A stretch of DNA of 64,000 nt, from positions 1 to 64,000 of the forward strand of contig NZ_WTLB01000020.1 in NCBI RefSeq assembly GCF_011378855.1. The letters are read 5' to 3'. The translations under genes were made by a program, and so were the position numbers. Below the pieces are notes generated by a model. That model was not told the origin of the DNA, did not search any database, and was given only the letters and a program-made list of their open reading frames with translations. Below, one piece after another: positions 48,548-57,514 of this stretch (the first letter of the stretch is position 1; each line of letters starts with the position of its first letter). Origin of the DNA: Pseudoalteromonas sp. Z1A8. GTDB taxonomy: Bacteria; Pseudomonadota; Gammaproteobacteria; Enterobacterales; Alteromonadaceae.

Positions 48548-49159
48548 ATGCGTAATTGGTTGTCGGTTATAAGTGTAGTGATTGCTCTTTGTTTATTGTT
48601 TCCTGGTATTACAAAACCAGTATTAACAATTGAAGGCAATATAGATAAATCAAAATTAGCCCAAGCGGGTATAGAGATGCTGGCTGAAGAAGGTGATGGT
48701 CGCACTCGTAGTATGTTAATGATGTTTTCTAACATGCTGGGGCTTGATAAGTTAGAAGGTGAGATTAGCGCCTATAACAAAACACAAAGTATTTTAGGCA
48801 CAGTTAAAGAGCTTGCCAGCAATAATAATTTATTTGTAGCCGCTTTAGTGGGGTTGTTTTCTATTGTTATTCCAAGCTTGAAGCTGCTATTACAATTGCT
48901 TTATTGTTGCCTGCCTTTGAATGGGGTTAAGCAAAAGCTCGGTCTGGTTATTTGTGCATTAAGTAAGTGGAGCATGGTTGATGTATTTGTTATTGCATTA
49001 ATAGTGACTTACCTAGCAGGTAACGCTCATGGTAAAAGTGGTGAGCTACTTGTTATGAATGCACAATTTGGTGAAGGGTTTTGGTATTTTAGCGCATATT
49101 GTATATTTGCAATTATCGCGAGTAACTTAATAAAAACGCCCAGCAAAGTTTCAAAATAA
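48548..49159 (+). CDS. PqiA-like inner membrane protein
   Basis: 203 residues with about four membrane segments: WLSVISVVIALCLLFPGITK, LFVAALVGLFSIVIPSLKLL, the KWSMVDVFVIALIVTYLAG segment and a final FWYFSAYCIFAIIASNLI. SKWSMVDVFV is a strong paraquat-inducible protein A signature. A predicted periplasmic loop (about 22-95) lies between the first two segments. PqiA proteins act with MCE proteins in envelope lipid traffic; no pqiB is nearby. It is 2 bases after the EAL-HDOD gene, so co-translated. Confidence 0.75.
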   Translation: MRNWLSVISVVIALCLLFPGITKPVLTIEGNIDKSKLAQAGIEMLAEEGDGRTRSMLMMFSNMLGLDKLEGEISAYNKTQSILGTVKELASNNNLFVAALVGLFSIVIPSLKLLLQLLYCCLPLNGVKQKLGLVICALSKWSMVDVFVIALIVTYLAGNAHGKSGELLVMNAQFGEGFWYFSAYCIFAIIASNLIKTPSKVSK

Positions 49160-49229
49160 CTCTAAAAATTTGTGGCAGCTACTGAGTTGCCATATAATCA
49201 CTGCGTGTATTTATTTAAAAGGCATAAAG

Positions 49230-49619
49230 TTGCAACGCTTATACTCTAGTTTACTCATGATAACTTTGCTACTCACTTTTGTGGGTCAGGCAGTTGCGTC
49301 TGTAGCTATGGTATGCGAAATGCCACATGTGCCCACTAAAACGGCAATGCATGCCCAAATGCCAATGACACACAGTAGTGATGCAACAGCTGTCGCTAGC
49401 ATGTCTGAAAATATGATGCAGATGGATTGTTGCGACGACGAAAGCACGCCTCAAAACGATTGCAAATGCCCTATGAGTGGTTGCGCTGCTAACTCAATGC
49501 TTAATGTTGATACTTTATTTAGCGTTACTTTACTTGAATCTGAAAAAGTAAATGTACGTGTATTTACTACACAAATTAATATACCTCGTTCACTCTACCG
49601 CCCTCCTATGTCTGCTTAA
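49230..49619 (+). CDS. Secreted Met/His/Cys-rich protein, probable copper-binding
   Basis: 129 residues from TTG 49230, chosen because AAAAGG is 7 bases upstream and the product then opens with a signal peptide ending near GQAVA. The mature protein begins with a metal-rich stretch: MCEMPHVP-like, HAQMPMTHS, ENMMQMDCCDD and CKCPMSGCA, dense in Met, His and Cys as in copper or silver binding proteins. It stands 112 bases before cusC and is probably the first gene of that cluster. No named family recognised. Confidence 0.65.
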   Translation: MQRLYSSLLMITLLLTFVGQAVASVAMVCEMPHVPTKTAMHAQMPMTHSSDATAVASMSENMMQMDCCDDESTPQNDCKCPMSGCAANSMLNVDTLFSVTLLESEKVNVRVFTTQINIPRSLYRPPMSA

Positions 49620-49731
49620 TAGCAGGATAGGTGTATGTAAAAATTGCGGTAACTCCGTTTATTGGTAATTCCTAAACACCTTTTTTGCTTCCTAATTTAA
49701 GATTTTCTTTTATTTTTAGATGGAGCAGGTG

Positions 49732-51108
49732 ATGAACCACGCTGTAAGTATTAAAGTCGTATTATGTAGTGTTGTGTTATTTAGCACTGCTGTTAATGCG
49801 CAAAACAATCAAAATAACCTCAATACCGAATTACTAAATCAAACTAGTAATGAGCAAACGCTAAGCTTAACGCAAGCGCTTAATTATGCGCTAACGCATG
49901 AGCCATGGCTAAAAGCGAGTGGCTACCAAGAAGATGCAGCAATAGCGCAAAGCATTGCCGCAGGCACCTTACCCAATCCTGTTTTAACGGTTGGCTTACT
50001 CAACTTACCTACTAACGGTTATGCGTTTGACCAAGAAGGGATGACGCAGCTTAAAGTCGATTTGAGCCAAAAGTTTAGCCGAGGGAATAGTTTAGCGCTT
50101 AAACAAAAAGCATTAGCACAGTCTGCTCAACAATACCCTTGGCAGCGCGCCGATCGCTTAGCACAAGTAAAAGCAATTGTGATTGAGTCGTGGTTAAACG
50201 CGTATCGTGCTCAGCGAAGTATTGCTTTAATTGAGCAAGATAAAGGGCTATTTACTCAGCTTATTGACATTACCGAAGCAAGCTACGCAAGCACCTTAGG
50301 TAAAACACGTCAGCAAGATATTATTCGTGCGCAATTAGAGTTCACTCGCCTTGAAGATAAGCTGGTTATGCTTGAGCAGCAATTTGAAAGTGCTAAAAAC
50401 CGTTTAGCACAGTGGTTACCTATAAATATGCTTATGCAGCCTTTAAATACCGAGTTTACTAAAACCACAGGGCTTATTGATTTTGCGAGCCTTGAATTTG
50501 ATAAACTAATACAGTTGCTTATGGCGCATCCCGCAATTATTGCGATAGATAAAACCGTAACGGCAAAGCAAACCGAAGTTGCGCTCGCTAAGCAAAGCTA
50601 CAAACCTCAAATGGGCGTTAATGTGGGTTATGGTTACCGAGATGATACCCCTATAGGCGAGTCGCGAGCTGATTTACTCTCAGTAGGATTTAGTATTGAT
50701 TTGCCATTATTTACTGATAACAGACAAGATCAACAGGTTAAATCGGCTATCGCTAGTGCAGAAGCGACTAAAACACAAAAGCGGGTGGCGCTTCAAAAAC
50801 TCAAAGGCATGTACTTTAAGGAGTTTAGCCAACTCGCTCGTTTGCAAAAACGCGATGCGCTTTATCAAAATACGTTATTACCGCAAATGTCAGAGCAATC
50901 TCAAGCAACACTTAATGCTTATACGCGCGACGATGGGAATTTTTCTGATGTGATGCGCGCGCGCATTAGTGAACTTAACGCCAAAATAGACGCACTGAAC
51001 ATTCAAGTAGATCAACATATTATTACCGCCCGCCTTAATTATTATGCAAGTAGCTTAGACACCCAAGTAATGAGCGAGCAAACTGGAGAATTACACAATG
51101 AATACTAA
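49732..51108 (+). CDS. cusC: CusC-like outer membrane efflux protein (TolC family)
   Basis: 458 residues from ATG 49732, which has GGAG 6 bases upstream and a good signal peptide ending VNA; ATG 49720 in the same frame is less likely. Two OEP repeats are visible: ALTHEPWLKASGYQEDAA with LPNPVLTVGLLNLP, and LAKQSYKPQMGVNVGYGYRD with SIDLPLFTDNRQDQQ. Long coiled helices lie between. Forms the outer membrane channel of a heavy-metal RND pump. It overlaps cusB by 11 bases. Confidence 0.85.
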   Translation: MNHAVSIKVVLCSVVLFSTAVNAQNNQNNLNTELLNQTSNEQTLSLTQALNYALTHEPWLKASGYQEDAAIAQSIAAGTLPNPVLTVGLLNLPTNGYAFDQEGMTQLKVDLSQKFSRGNSLALKQKALAQSAQQYPWQRADRLAQVKAIVIESWLNAYRAQRSIALIEQDKGLFTQLIDITEASYASTLGKTRQQDIIRAQLEFTRLEDKLVMLEQQFESAKNRLAQWLPINMLMQPLNTEFTKTTGLIDFASLEFDKLIQLLMAHPAIIAIDKTVTAKQTEVALAKQSYKPQMGVNVGYGYRDDTPIGESRADLLSVGFSIDLPLFTDNRQDQQVKSAIASAEATKTQKRVALQKLKGMYFKEFSQLARLQKRDALYQNTLLPQMSEQSQATLNAYTRDDGNFSDVMRARISELNAKIDALNIQVDQHIITARLNYYASSLDTQVMSEQTGELHNEY

Positions 51109-52672
51109 TTTAAAGTTACTTGTTGCCGCCTTAGTTGGCGCAGGCGCCTTTGGGTTAATAGGCGGCTTAGTTATGCAATTTTTACCTAGCAACTCGGCAA
51201 TGAATGAACAACAAAGCGCTGACAAACAGCCCTTATATTGGGTAGCCCCTATGGATAGTAATTACAGGCGTGACGCGCCAGGGCTTTCCCCAATGGGAAT
51301 GGATTTAATCCCTGTGTATGAAAACGCTAGCAACGCTCAGGATGGACCAGGTGCTGTCACTATTTCGCCTGCAGTCGTTAATAACTTTGGTTTAAGAACC
51401 GCTAAAGTGCAGCTTAAAACACTTCACAGCGATATAAATACTGTGGGTTATGTGCAATATAACCAAGACCAACTTATTCACATTCATCCGCGTGTAGAAG
51501 GCTGGATTGAAAGTTTATATGTTAAAGCACAAGGTGCAGAAGTTAAAGCCGGTGAGCCTTTATATACATTGTATTCACCACAATTGGTGAACGCACAGGA
51601 AGAGTTTTTATTGGCAGTTAATCGTAATAATACCGTGTTAATTCGCGCTGCAAAGGCGCGTTTAGAGTCGTTAAATGTGTCTGATGGATTTATTGAACGT
51701 TTACAAAAAAATAAAAAGGTAATGCAAAATATTACTTTTTACGCAAAGCAAAGTGGTGTGGTAGATGAGCTAACAGTACGAGAAGGCTTTTACGTTAAAC
51801 CAGGCACATCAATGATGAGCATTGCCCAGCTAGATGAAATTTGGGTAGAGGCGGAAGTGTTCGAGCGCCAATCAGAACAAGTGAGTGTTGGGTTGCCCGT
51901 TACAATGACGCTTGATTACTTAAAAGGTCAAAAGTGGGAAGGTAAGGTTGATTACATTTACCCCGCGCTTGATGCTAAAAACCGGACTCTGCGTGTAAGG
52001 CTTAGGTTTGAGAACGCAGATCATCGGTTAAAACCAAATATGTTTGCACAAGTGAGCATTCACGCTAAAGCGAGTCAGGCGCAATTTACAGTCCCTAAAG
52101 AAGCGGTAATTCGCACGCAGCATCAAAACCGTGTGGTTATTGCATTAGGTGAGGGTCGTTTTAAATCGGTTGAAGTCGAAGTTGGGCAAATTAATAGTAA
52201 TGAAGCGGTCATTTTGTCAGGTGTAATGACAGGTGACACGGTAGTGACCTCAGCGCAATTTTTAATTGATTCTGAGTCGAGTAAAAGCTCTGACTTTAAA
52301 CGAATGGAAATACCTGGCTCTGGTATTAGTTCAGGTATCAGCCCAGGTATGGAGGCGGATTCTGGTTCAGGCTCGAATATGAACATGGATATGCAGCCAC
52401 AAAGCGCCACGGTTAACGGTACTATTAATGCCATAGATACACAAAATCGCATTATTAATATTAGCCGAGAAGCCATTGAAAAATGGAATCGAGAACCCGC
52501 CACAATGGACTTTGTATTAGCGCCAGATATTGACATTACTCAGTTTGAAAATGCCCAGTATATTAATTTTACTTTTAGCATTATTAACGATGAGTTTGTA
52601 ATTACTAAAGCGCAAAACGCAGAGCCGATTGATCATTCTACTATGCAACCTATGCAAAACAGTTCTCACTAG
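51098..52672 (+). CDS. cusB: CusB-like RND adaptor with heavy-metal-binding domain and fused CusF-like tail
   Basis: 524 residues. N-terminal anchor (LKLLVAALVGAGAFGLIGGL), then a heavy-metal-binding motif (YWVAPMDSNYRRDAPG, LSPMGMDLIPVYE, about 47-75). The membrane fusion core has QLIHIHPRVEGWIESLYVKA and GTSMMSIAQLDEIWVEAEVF. A Gly/Ser/Met-rich linker (about 405-432) leads to a CusF-like domain (about 437-510, TINAIDTQNRIINISREAI with the metal-site-like WNREPATMDF). Known CusF takes Cu(I) or Ag(I) to CusB; here the two appear fused. Between cusC and cusA. Confidence 0.86.
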   Translation: MNTNLKLLVAALVGAGAFGLIGGLVMQFLPSNSAMNEQQSADKQPLYWVAPMDSNYRRDAPGLSPMGMDLIPVYENASNAQDGPGAVTISPAVVNNFGLRTAKVQLKTLHSDINTVGYVQYNQDQLIHIHPRVEGWIESLYVKAQGAEVKAGEPLYTLYSPQLVNAQEEFLLAVNRNNTVLIRAAKARLESLNVSDGFIERLQKNKKVMQNITFYAKQSGVVDELTVREGFYVKPGTSMMSIAQLDEIWVEAEVFERQSEQVSVGLPVTMTLDYLKGQKWEGKVDYIYPALDAKNRTLRVRLRFENADHRLKPNMFAQVSIHAKASQAQFTVPKEAVIRTQHQNRVVIALGEGRFKSVEVEVGQINSNEAVILSGVMTGDTVVTSAQFLIDSESSKSSDFKRMEIPGSGISSGISPGMEADSGSGSNMNMDMQPQSATVNGTINAIDTQNRIINISREAIEKWNREPATMDFVLAPDIDITQFENAQYINFTFSIINDEFVITKAQNAEPIDHSTMQPMQNSSH

Positions 52673-52680
52673 GAGCCATT

Positions 52681-55600
52681 ATGATAACCGCCATTATTCG
52701 CTGGTCTGTTAGCAATCGCTTTTTTGTGTTGTTGCTTACATTAATTTTACTGGGTGGAGGAGTGTTTGCACTAAAAAATACTCCCGTGGATGCCTTGCCT
52801 GACTTATCTGATGTTCAGGTCATTATAAAAACTACTTACCCGGGGCAAGCGCCGCAAGTAGTGCAAGACCAAGTTACATTTCCGCTCACCACAGCAATGC
52901 TTTCTGTTCCGGGTGCACAAACTGTAAGGGGTTTTTCGTTTTTTGGTGACTCGTACGTTTACGTTATTTTTGACGAAAAAACTGATTTGTATTGGGCGCG
53001 TAGCCGAGTACAAGAATACCTAAGCCAAGTAGCAAGCAGATTACCCGATAGCGCTACGCCAGAGCTTGGCCCTGATGCAACTGGTGTAGGTTGGATTTAC
53101 TTATACGCACTCGTTGATAAAACCAATAAACACGATATTAGTCAGCTACGAAGCTTACAAGATTGGTTTTTAAAGTTTGAATTACAAACCGTGCCTGGAG
53201 TCTCTGAGGTGGCTGCTGTTGGTGGCATGGTTAAGCAATATCAAGTTAATGTTGATCCCGATAAATTACGTGCGTATGGTATTCCGCTTAGCCTTATTCA
53301 AACCGCTATTCAACAAGGCAACCAAGAGATGGGCGCCTCAGTAGTTGAAATGGCTGAAGCAGAATACATGGTAACAAGCACCGGCTATATTAAAAGTGTT
53401 GCCGACTTAGAAGCGATTCCGCTTGGCGTAAATGCTAATGGTACTGCGCTGCAATTACGTGATGTAGCCGATATTAGAGTCGGACCGCAAATGCGCCGTG
53501 GTATTGCAGAGCTTAATGGCGAAGGCGAGGTAACCGGCGGCATTGTTATTATGCGCTATGGCGAAAATGCACAAAAAACTATTGAGCTTGTAAAAGCAAA
53601 ATTAGAATCGCTTAAAAAGGGATTACCAGAGGGCGTTGAAATAGTTCCTGTGTACGATCGCTCCAACTTAATAAATAACGCGGTAGATAACCTAACAAGT
53701 AAGCTAATTGAAGAGCTTATTGTAGTTGCTTTAGTGTGTGTGGTGTTTTTGTTTCATGTGCGCTCATCGCTGGTGGCGATTATTACGTTACCGCTTGGGA
53801 TTTTAACGGCATTTATAATTATGTATTGGCAGGGGATTAACGCCAATATTATGTCTTTAGGAGGAATTGCAATAGCCATAGGCGCAATGACCGACGGTGC
53901 TATCGTCATGATTGAAAATATGCACAAACATATGGAAAAAACGCCTCTTACCAACGAAAACCGCTGGGAAGTTGTGGCTAAATCGGCGAGTGAAGTGGGT
54001 CCTGCATTATTTTTTAGTTTATTAATTATTACCGTCAGCTTTATGCCGGTATTTATTTTAGAAGCGCAAGAAGGGCGTATGTTTGCGCCACTGGCTTACA
54101 CTAAAACCTATGCTATGGCTGCGTCTGCTGGGCTTGCGATTACCCTAGTGCCGGTATTAATGGGTTACTTTATTAGAGGTAAAGTCATTTCGGAGCAAAA
54201 AAATCCAGTTAACCGATTACTCGTCGCAGCGTATCGTCCACTACTTAACTGGGTGCTTAAATTTCCAAAAATGACATTGGTACTCGCGGTGGTTGTTTCT
54301 GTTATTGGCTTTTACCCGGTAAATAAAATAGGCAGTGAATTTATTCCGCCACTCGATGAGGGCGATTTAATGTATATGCCCACAACGTATCCTGGTTTAT
54401 CGGTAGGTAAAGCGCGCGAAATACTACAGCAAACCGACAAGTTAATTGCCACAGTACCCGAGGTTAAAACGGTATTTGGTAAAGTGGGGCGAGCAGAAAC
54501 TGCAACAGATCCTGCGCCGCTTACAATGATAGAGACGTTTATTCAGTTAAAACCAAAAGACGAATGGCGCGAGGGTATGACTCTTGAAAAGCTTAAAAAA
54601 GAACTCGACGGTTTGGTTAAGTTTCCGGGGCTGACGAATGCGTGGGTAATGCCTATTAAAACGCGTATTGATATGCTCGCAACCGGCATTAAAACCCCAG
54701 TGGGCATTAAAGTTGCGGGACCAAAGTTGAGTGAAATTCAAAAAATTGGTCAACAAATAGAAGTGCTTTTAAAAGATGTGCAAGGCACCGCATCGGTTTA
54801 CTCAGAGCGAGTAGCCGGTGGACGTTATATAAAAGTAGATATAAATCGTGAAAAAGCCGCGCGTTATAGCTTAAACATTAGCGACGTACAGCAAGTTGTA
54901 TCTACTGCAATAGGCGGCACAAACGTAACACAAACGGTAGAAGGGCAAGAGCGTTACCCTGTTAATTTACGTTATCCGCAAGCATACAGAGACTCGCCAG
55001 AAGAGTTAATGTTGTTACCTATTGTAACGCCTACAGGGCAGCGTATAGCACTTGGTGATGTAGCCGATGTATTTATTGAAGATGGACCGCCTGGTATAAA
55101 AAGCGAAAATGCACGTTTAAACGGTTGGAGTTTTATTGATATAGATGGCGTTGATATTGGTACTTACGTTGAGCACGCTCAGCAAGTGCTCGATAAAGAC
55201 CTAATACTACCTGCTGGCTACTCAATTACGTGGGCTGGGCAGTATGAATACATGCAGCGCGCTAAAGACAAACTGACTTATGTATTACCACTTACATTAG
55301 CGATTATTATTGTATTGCTTTACCTTAATTTTAGAAGCTTTGCTGAGGTCACTATTATTATGGCTACGTTGCCACTGGCAATGATTGGGGGCGTATGGCT
55401 AATGTATTTAGAGGGCTTTAACTTTTCAGTTGCAGTAGGTGTGGGCTTTATTGCCTTAGCCGGTGTTGCGGTAGAAATAGGGGTTATTATGTTGGTGTAT
55501 TTAAACCAAGCCTATCAAGAAAAGTGCCTCGAAGCAGAGCAGGCTGGAAAGCCACTTAGTTTAGTGCAATTACAGCAAGCTATTATTGAGGGAGCAGGGC

Positions 55601-55800
55601 TTCGAGTACGCCCAGTTATGATGACTGTCGCGACCATTATTATTGGCTTGCTACCTGTGCTGTATGGCACAGGCACTGGAAGCGAAGTAATGAGCCGAAT
55701 AGCAGCGCCTATGGTTGGCGGTATGGGCAGTGCAATTGTACTCACCTTACTTGTTATTCCTGCGGTTTACCTACTATGGCGTAAACAAGGACTTAAATAA
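52681..55800 (+). CDS. cusA: CusA-like heavy-metal efflux RND transporter
   Basis: 1039 residues with 12 membrane segments and two large periplasmic loops. HME-RND marks are SVSNRFFVLLLTLIL-like start, PVDALPDLSDVQVI, and the proton relay AIGAMTDGAIVMIENMHKHM. Three Met sites line up with those of E. coli CusA (LMYMPTTYPG, LTMIETFIQL, RIDMLATGIK), which fits a Cu(I)/Ag(I) pump. It exports metal from periplasm or cytoplasm through CusC. Start is 8 bases after cusB. Confidence 0.92.
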   Translation: MITAIIRWSVSNRFFVLLLTLILLGGGVFALKNTPVDALPDLSDVQVIIKTTYPGQAPQVVQDQVTFPLTTAMLSVPGAQTVRGFSFFGDSYVYVIFDEKTDLYWARSRVQEYLSQVASRLPDSATPELGPDATGVGWIYLYALVDKTNKHDISQLRSLQDWFLKFELQTVPGVSEVAAVGGMVKQYQVNVDPDKLRAYGIPLSLIQTAIQQGNQEMGASVVEMAEAEYMVTSTGYIKSVADLEAIPLGVNANGTALQLRDVADIRVGPQMRRGIAELNGEGEVTGGIVIMRYGENAQKTIELVKAKLESLKKGLPEGVEIVPVYDRSNLINNAVDNLTSKLIEELIVVALVCVVFLFHVRSSLVAIITLPLGILTAFIIMYWQGINANIMSLGGIAIAIGAMTDGAIVMIENMHKHMEKTPLTNENRWEVVAKSASEVGPALFFSLLIITVSFMPVFILEAQEGRMFAPLAYTKTYAMAASAGLAITLVPVLMGYFIRGKVISEQKNPVNRLLVAAYRPLLNWVLKFPKMTLVLAVVVSVIGFYPVNKIGSEFIPPLDEGDLMYMPTTYPGLSVGKAREILQQTDKLIATVPEVKTVFGKVGRAETATDPAPLTMIETFIQLKPKDEWREGMTLEKLKKELDGLVKFPGLTNAWVMPIKTRIDMLATGIKTPVGIKVAGPKLSEIQKIGQQIEVLLKDVQGTASVYSERVAGGRYIKVDINREKAARYSLNISDVQQVVSTAIGGTNVTQTVEGQERYPVNLRYPQAYRDSPEELMLLPIVTPTGQRIALGDVADVFIEDGPPGIKSENARLNGWSFIDIDGVDIGTYVEHAQQVLDKDLILPAGYSITWAGQYEYMQRAKDKLTYVLPLTLAIIIVLLYLNFRSFAEVTIIMATLPLAMIGGVWLMYLEGFNFSVAVGVGFIALAGVAVEIGVIMLVYLNQAYQEKCLEAEQAGKPLSLVQLQQAIIEGAGLRVRPVMMTVATIIIGLLPVLYGTGTGSEVMSRIAAPMVGGMGSAIVLTLLVIPAVYLLWRKQGLK

Positions 55801-55806
55801 TAAGGC

Positions 55807-55845
55807 TATAGAGCAATGCGTTAACTACTCACGCATTGCTCTATA
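55807..55845 (+). terminator. Long perfect hairpin after cusA
   Basis: TATAGAGCAATGCGT (55807-55821) pairs over 15 bp with ACGCATTGCTCTATA (55831-55845) around a 9-base loop. It is followed by AAAAATT, not T, so it is not a classical terminator; it could protect the cus mRNA 3' end or act in termination without a U tract. Confidence 0.45.
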
Positions 55846-55989
55846 AAAATTACCTATAATTTGTAAGTTGTTCTATTAAATAGCTTGTTATTACTCATAT
55901 TTAAATTAACCAACTGTTTTTAAATAGCTTTTTAATTGGCACGCTTTACGCAATGTATTATCTATACAGTCAACAAGTAAGGAATGCAC

Positions 55990-56445
55990 ATGCAAGTTAA
56001 AACAATTAAAGAGGTATACGATTGGACCGTTTTGTTTCATACGCAAATGGCGGCTAATTTTTATAGCGTAAAGGATTTACTCGATGAACATAACGCAATG
56101 CTGGTGGACTATTACCTAAATTACGAAAAAAAACTCGCTGAAGATTTAGTTGGCTTTAAAGCGATAACCGAAATAAATACGCTCGATACATACAGCTACG
56201 AATATTTTGCTAAAAATCCTGAGTTAATTACTTTTAAAGATATTAGCAAAGATCAAAAATTTGATGAGCAAGCTATTCAAGGTTACTTATCAGAGCAGCA
56301 TCAAAAAGTAATTGAGTTATATGAATACTTACTTGAGCGAGCTGAAACCGAAAGTGGGCAAGAAAAGCTTCAACAAATACTAGAGCTTGAAAAGCAAGGC
56401 ATTAAACAAATGATGCAAAGCACTAATCGACATATGGATATGTAG
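55990..56445 (+). CDS. Small helical protein of unknown function
   Basis: 151 residues from ATG 55990, 6 bases after AAGGA; the ATG at 55984 lies against the ribosome site. The sequence is soluble and largely helical (VKTIKEVYDWTVLFHTQMAA, AMLVDYYLNYEKKLAEDL, KVIELYEYLLERAETESGQE), with helix lengths and Glu/His/Tyr content recalling ferritin-like bundles, but no EXXH set is clear. It ends STNRHMDM. Single gene after cus; function not recognised. Confidence 0.65.
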   Translation: MQVKTIKEVYDWTVLFHTQMAANFYSVKDLLDEHNAMLVDYYLNYEKKLAEDLVGFKAITEINTLDTYSYEYFAKNPELITFKDISKDQKFDEQAIQGYLSEQHQKVIELYEYLLERAETESGQEKLQQILELEKQGIKQMMQSTNRHMDM

Positions 56446-56593
56446 CTTTATAAAAGAGCGGGATTACTGAGTTTATCTTGCTCTTATTAGCTTTAAGGTC
56501 GTTATTTAAAATAGCTGATGCTTGCATCGGCTTATTTTATGTCTGCGTTAAATAATCTGCAGAGCATTTTGATAAAATTAGTTAGAATGAGAT

Positions 56594-56615
56594 GCGTGTC
56601 AGCAGAGTGACACGC
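56594..56615. terminator. Hairpin downstream of the GcvR-like gene
   Basis: GCGTGTCA (56594-56601) pairs with TGACACGC (56608-56615) over 6 bases, 12 bases past the gcvR-like stop on the minus strand. No T run follows on the minus strand, so termination is only possible. Confidence 0.35.
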
Positions 56616-56626
56616 AAAAAGGGAGG

Positions 56627-57133
56627 TTAAACTTCTTCTGTATCTACAATCAAATCGCTTGTGATTGATTCCAGCGCTTCAATCACTTCATCTTTGTCTA
56701 TGCCTTTTGGTAAAGTTACGGTCGCAACAGCGCTAAAAATAGGCACTCCCCAATTAGGCGCACTTTGCTGCCTTGAATTTAAATGAGTAATGTTAGCGCC
56801 TTTGTGGCGTATTACACTTGCCAGTTCTTGCACAATACCAGGACGGTCGTTGCCTGTTATTACTAAATTAATTTGCTCTAGTGTTGATGGTTCAACTTCA
56901 GTGTTTCCGGTTTCAATACGAACGTCTAACTTAGGTAACTTATTTAAAGCACTCTGTAATGATTGAAAATGCTCCTCAGCAACTTCAAGTTGAATAATAC
57001 CTGCAAAATGACCTAATAAATGGCTCAAGTTACTGCTTAGCCAGTTACCATGATTTTGTAATACGACTGATGAGATGCTCTCTACTAAACCAGGGCGGTC
57101 TTGCCCTAAAATAGTTATAATCAACTGCTTCAT
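56627..57133 (-). CDS. GcvR-like protein with two ACT domains
   Basis: 168 residues from ATG 57133 (MKQLIITILGQDRPGLVESI), with AAAGAGA upstream; a frame opening at 57178 adds 15 residues without support. Two ACT domains: 3-75 (GQDRPGLVESISSVVLQNHG) and about 88-165 (LVITGNDRPGIVQELASVIR, HKGANITHLNSRQQSAPNWG). Known GcvR represses the glycine cleavage operon by binding GcvA; here no gcv genes are near, so the target is unproven. Confidence 0.8.
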   Translation of the reverse strand: MKQLIITILGQDRPGLVESISSVVLQNHGNWLSSNLSHLLGHFAGIIQLEVAEEHFQSLQSALNKLPKLDVRIETGNTEVEPSTLEQINLVITGNDRPGIVQELASVIRHKGANITHLNSRQQSAPNWGVPIFSAVATVTLPKGIDKDEVIEALESITSDLIVDTEEV

Positions 57134-57449
57134 AAATAATTCTCTTTTTAAGCCCAAAGAAAGTAAATGCATAGGCATTAAGTGTGTTGTTCAATCAAAA
57201 TTGTGTGTTGTTGCACTCTTTATAAATCTTTGATTTTAAATTAATAAAAATGAATATAGTTGTGTTGACTATACGCAGTATTAATAGTAATTATTATTTA
57301 CTAAGTACTCTTTTAGTATTGACCTCGATAAATACTTTGTCCAATTATTTTATGATTTAGTTCACTCATAAATCTTCAATTTGAAGCTTATTTAGACATT
57401 TTATCCGCTAGTTTTATTTAAAATCGTTTTAAAGTGCTTATTATTACTG

Positions 57450-57483
57450 CTGTAACATTACTGTCATCTTGATGAAATATAAT
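57450..57483 (+). promoter_or_regulatory. Pho box and -10 of the pstC promoter
   Basis: CTGTAAC (57450-57456), ATTA, CTGTCAT (57461-57467) is the PhoB direct repeat with 11-base period. A consensus -10 TATAAT (57478-57483) comes 10 bases later, the distance expected for a PhoB-activated promoter in which the Pho box replaces the -35. The rest of 57134-57449 is AT-rich and shows nothing else. Confidence 0.8.
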
Positions 57484-57514
57484 TTATGCAACGTTAAGAT
57501 TTAAGGGTGTTTTG

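Noticed and set aside
49620-49731. CueR- or CusR-type operator before cusC
   Set aside because: No convincing dyad matching either regulator could be found in the 112-base gap.
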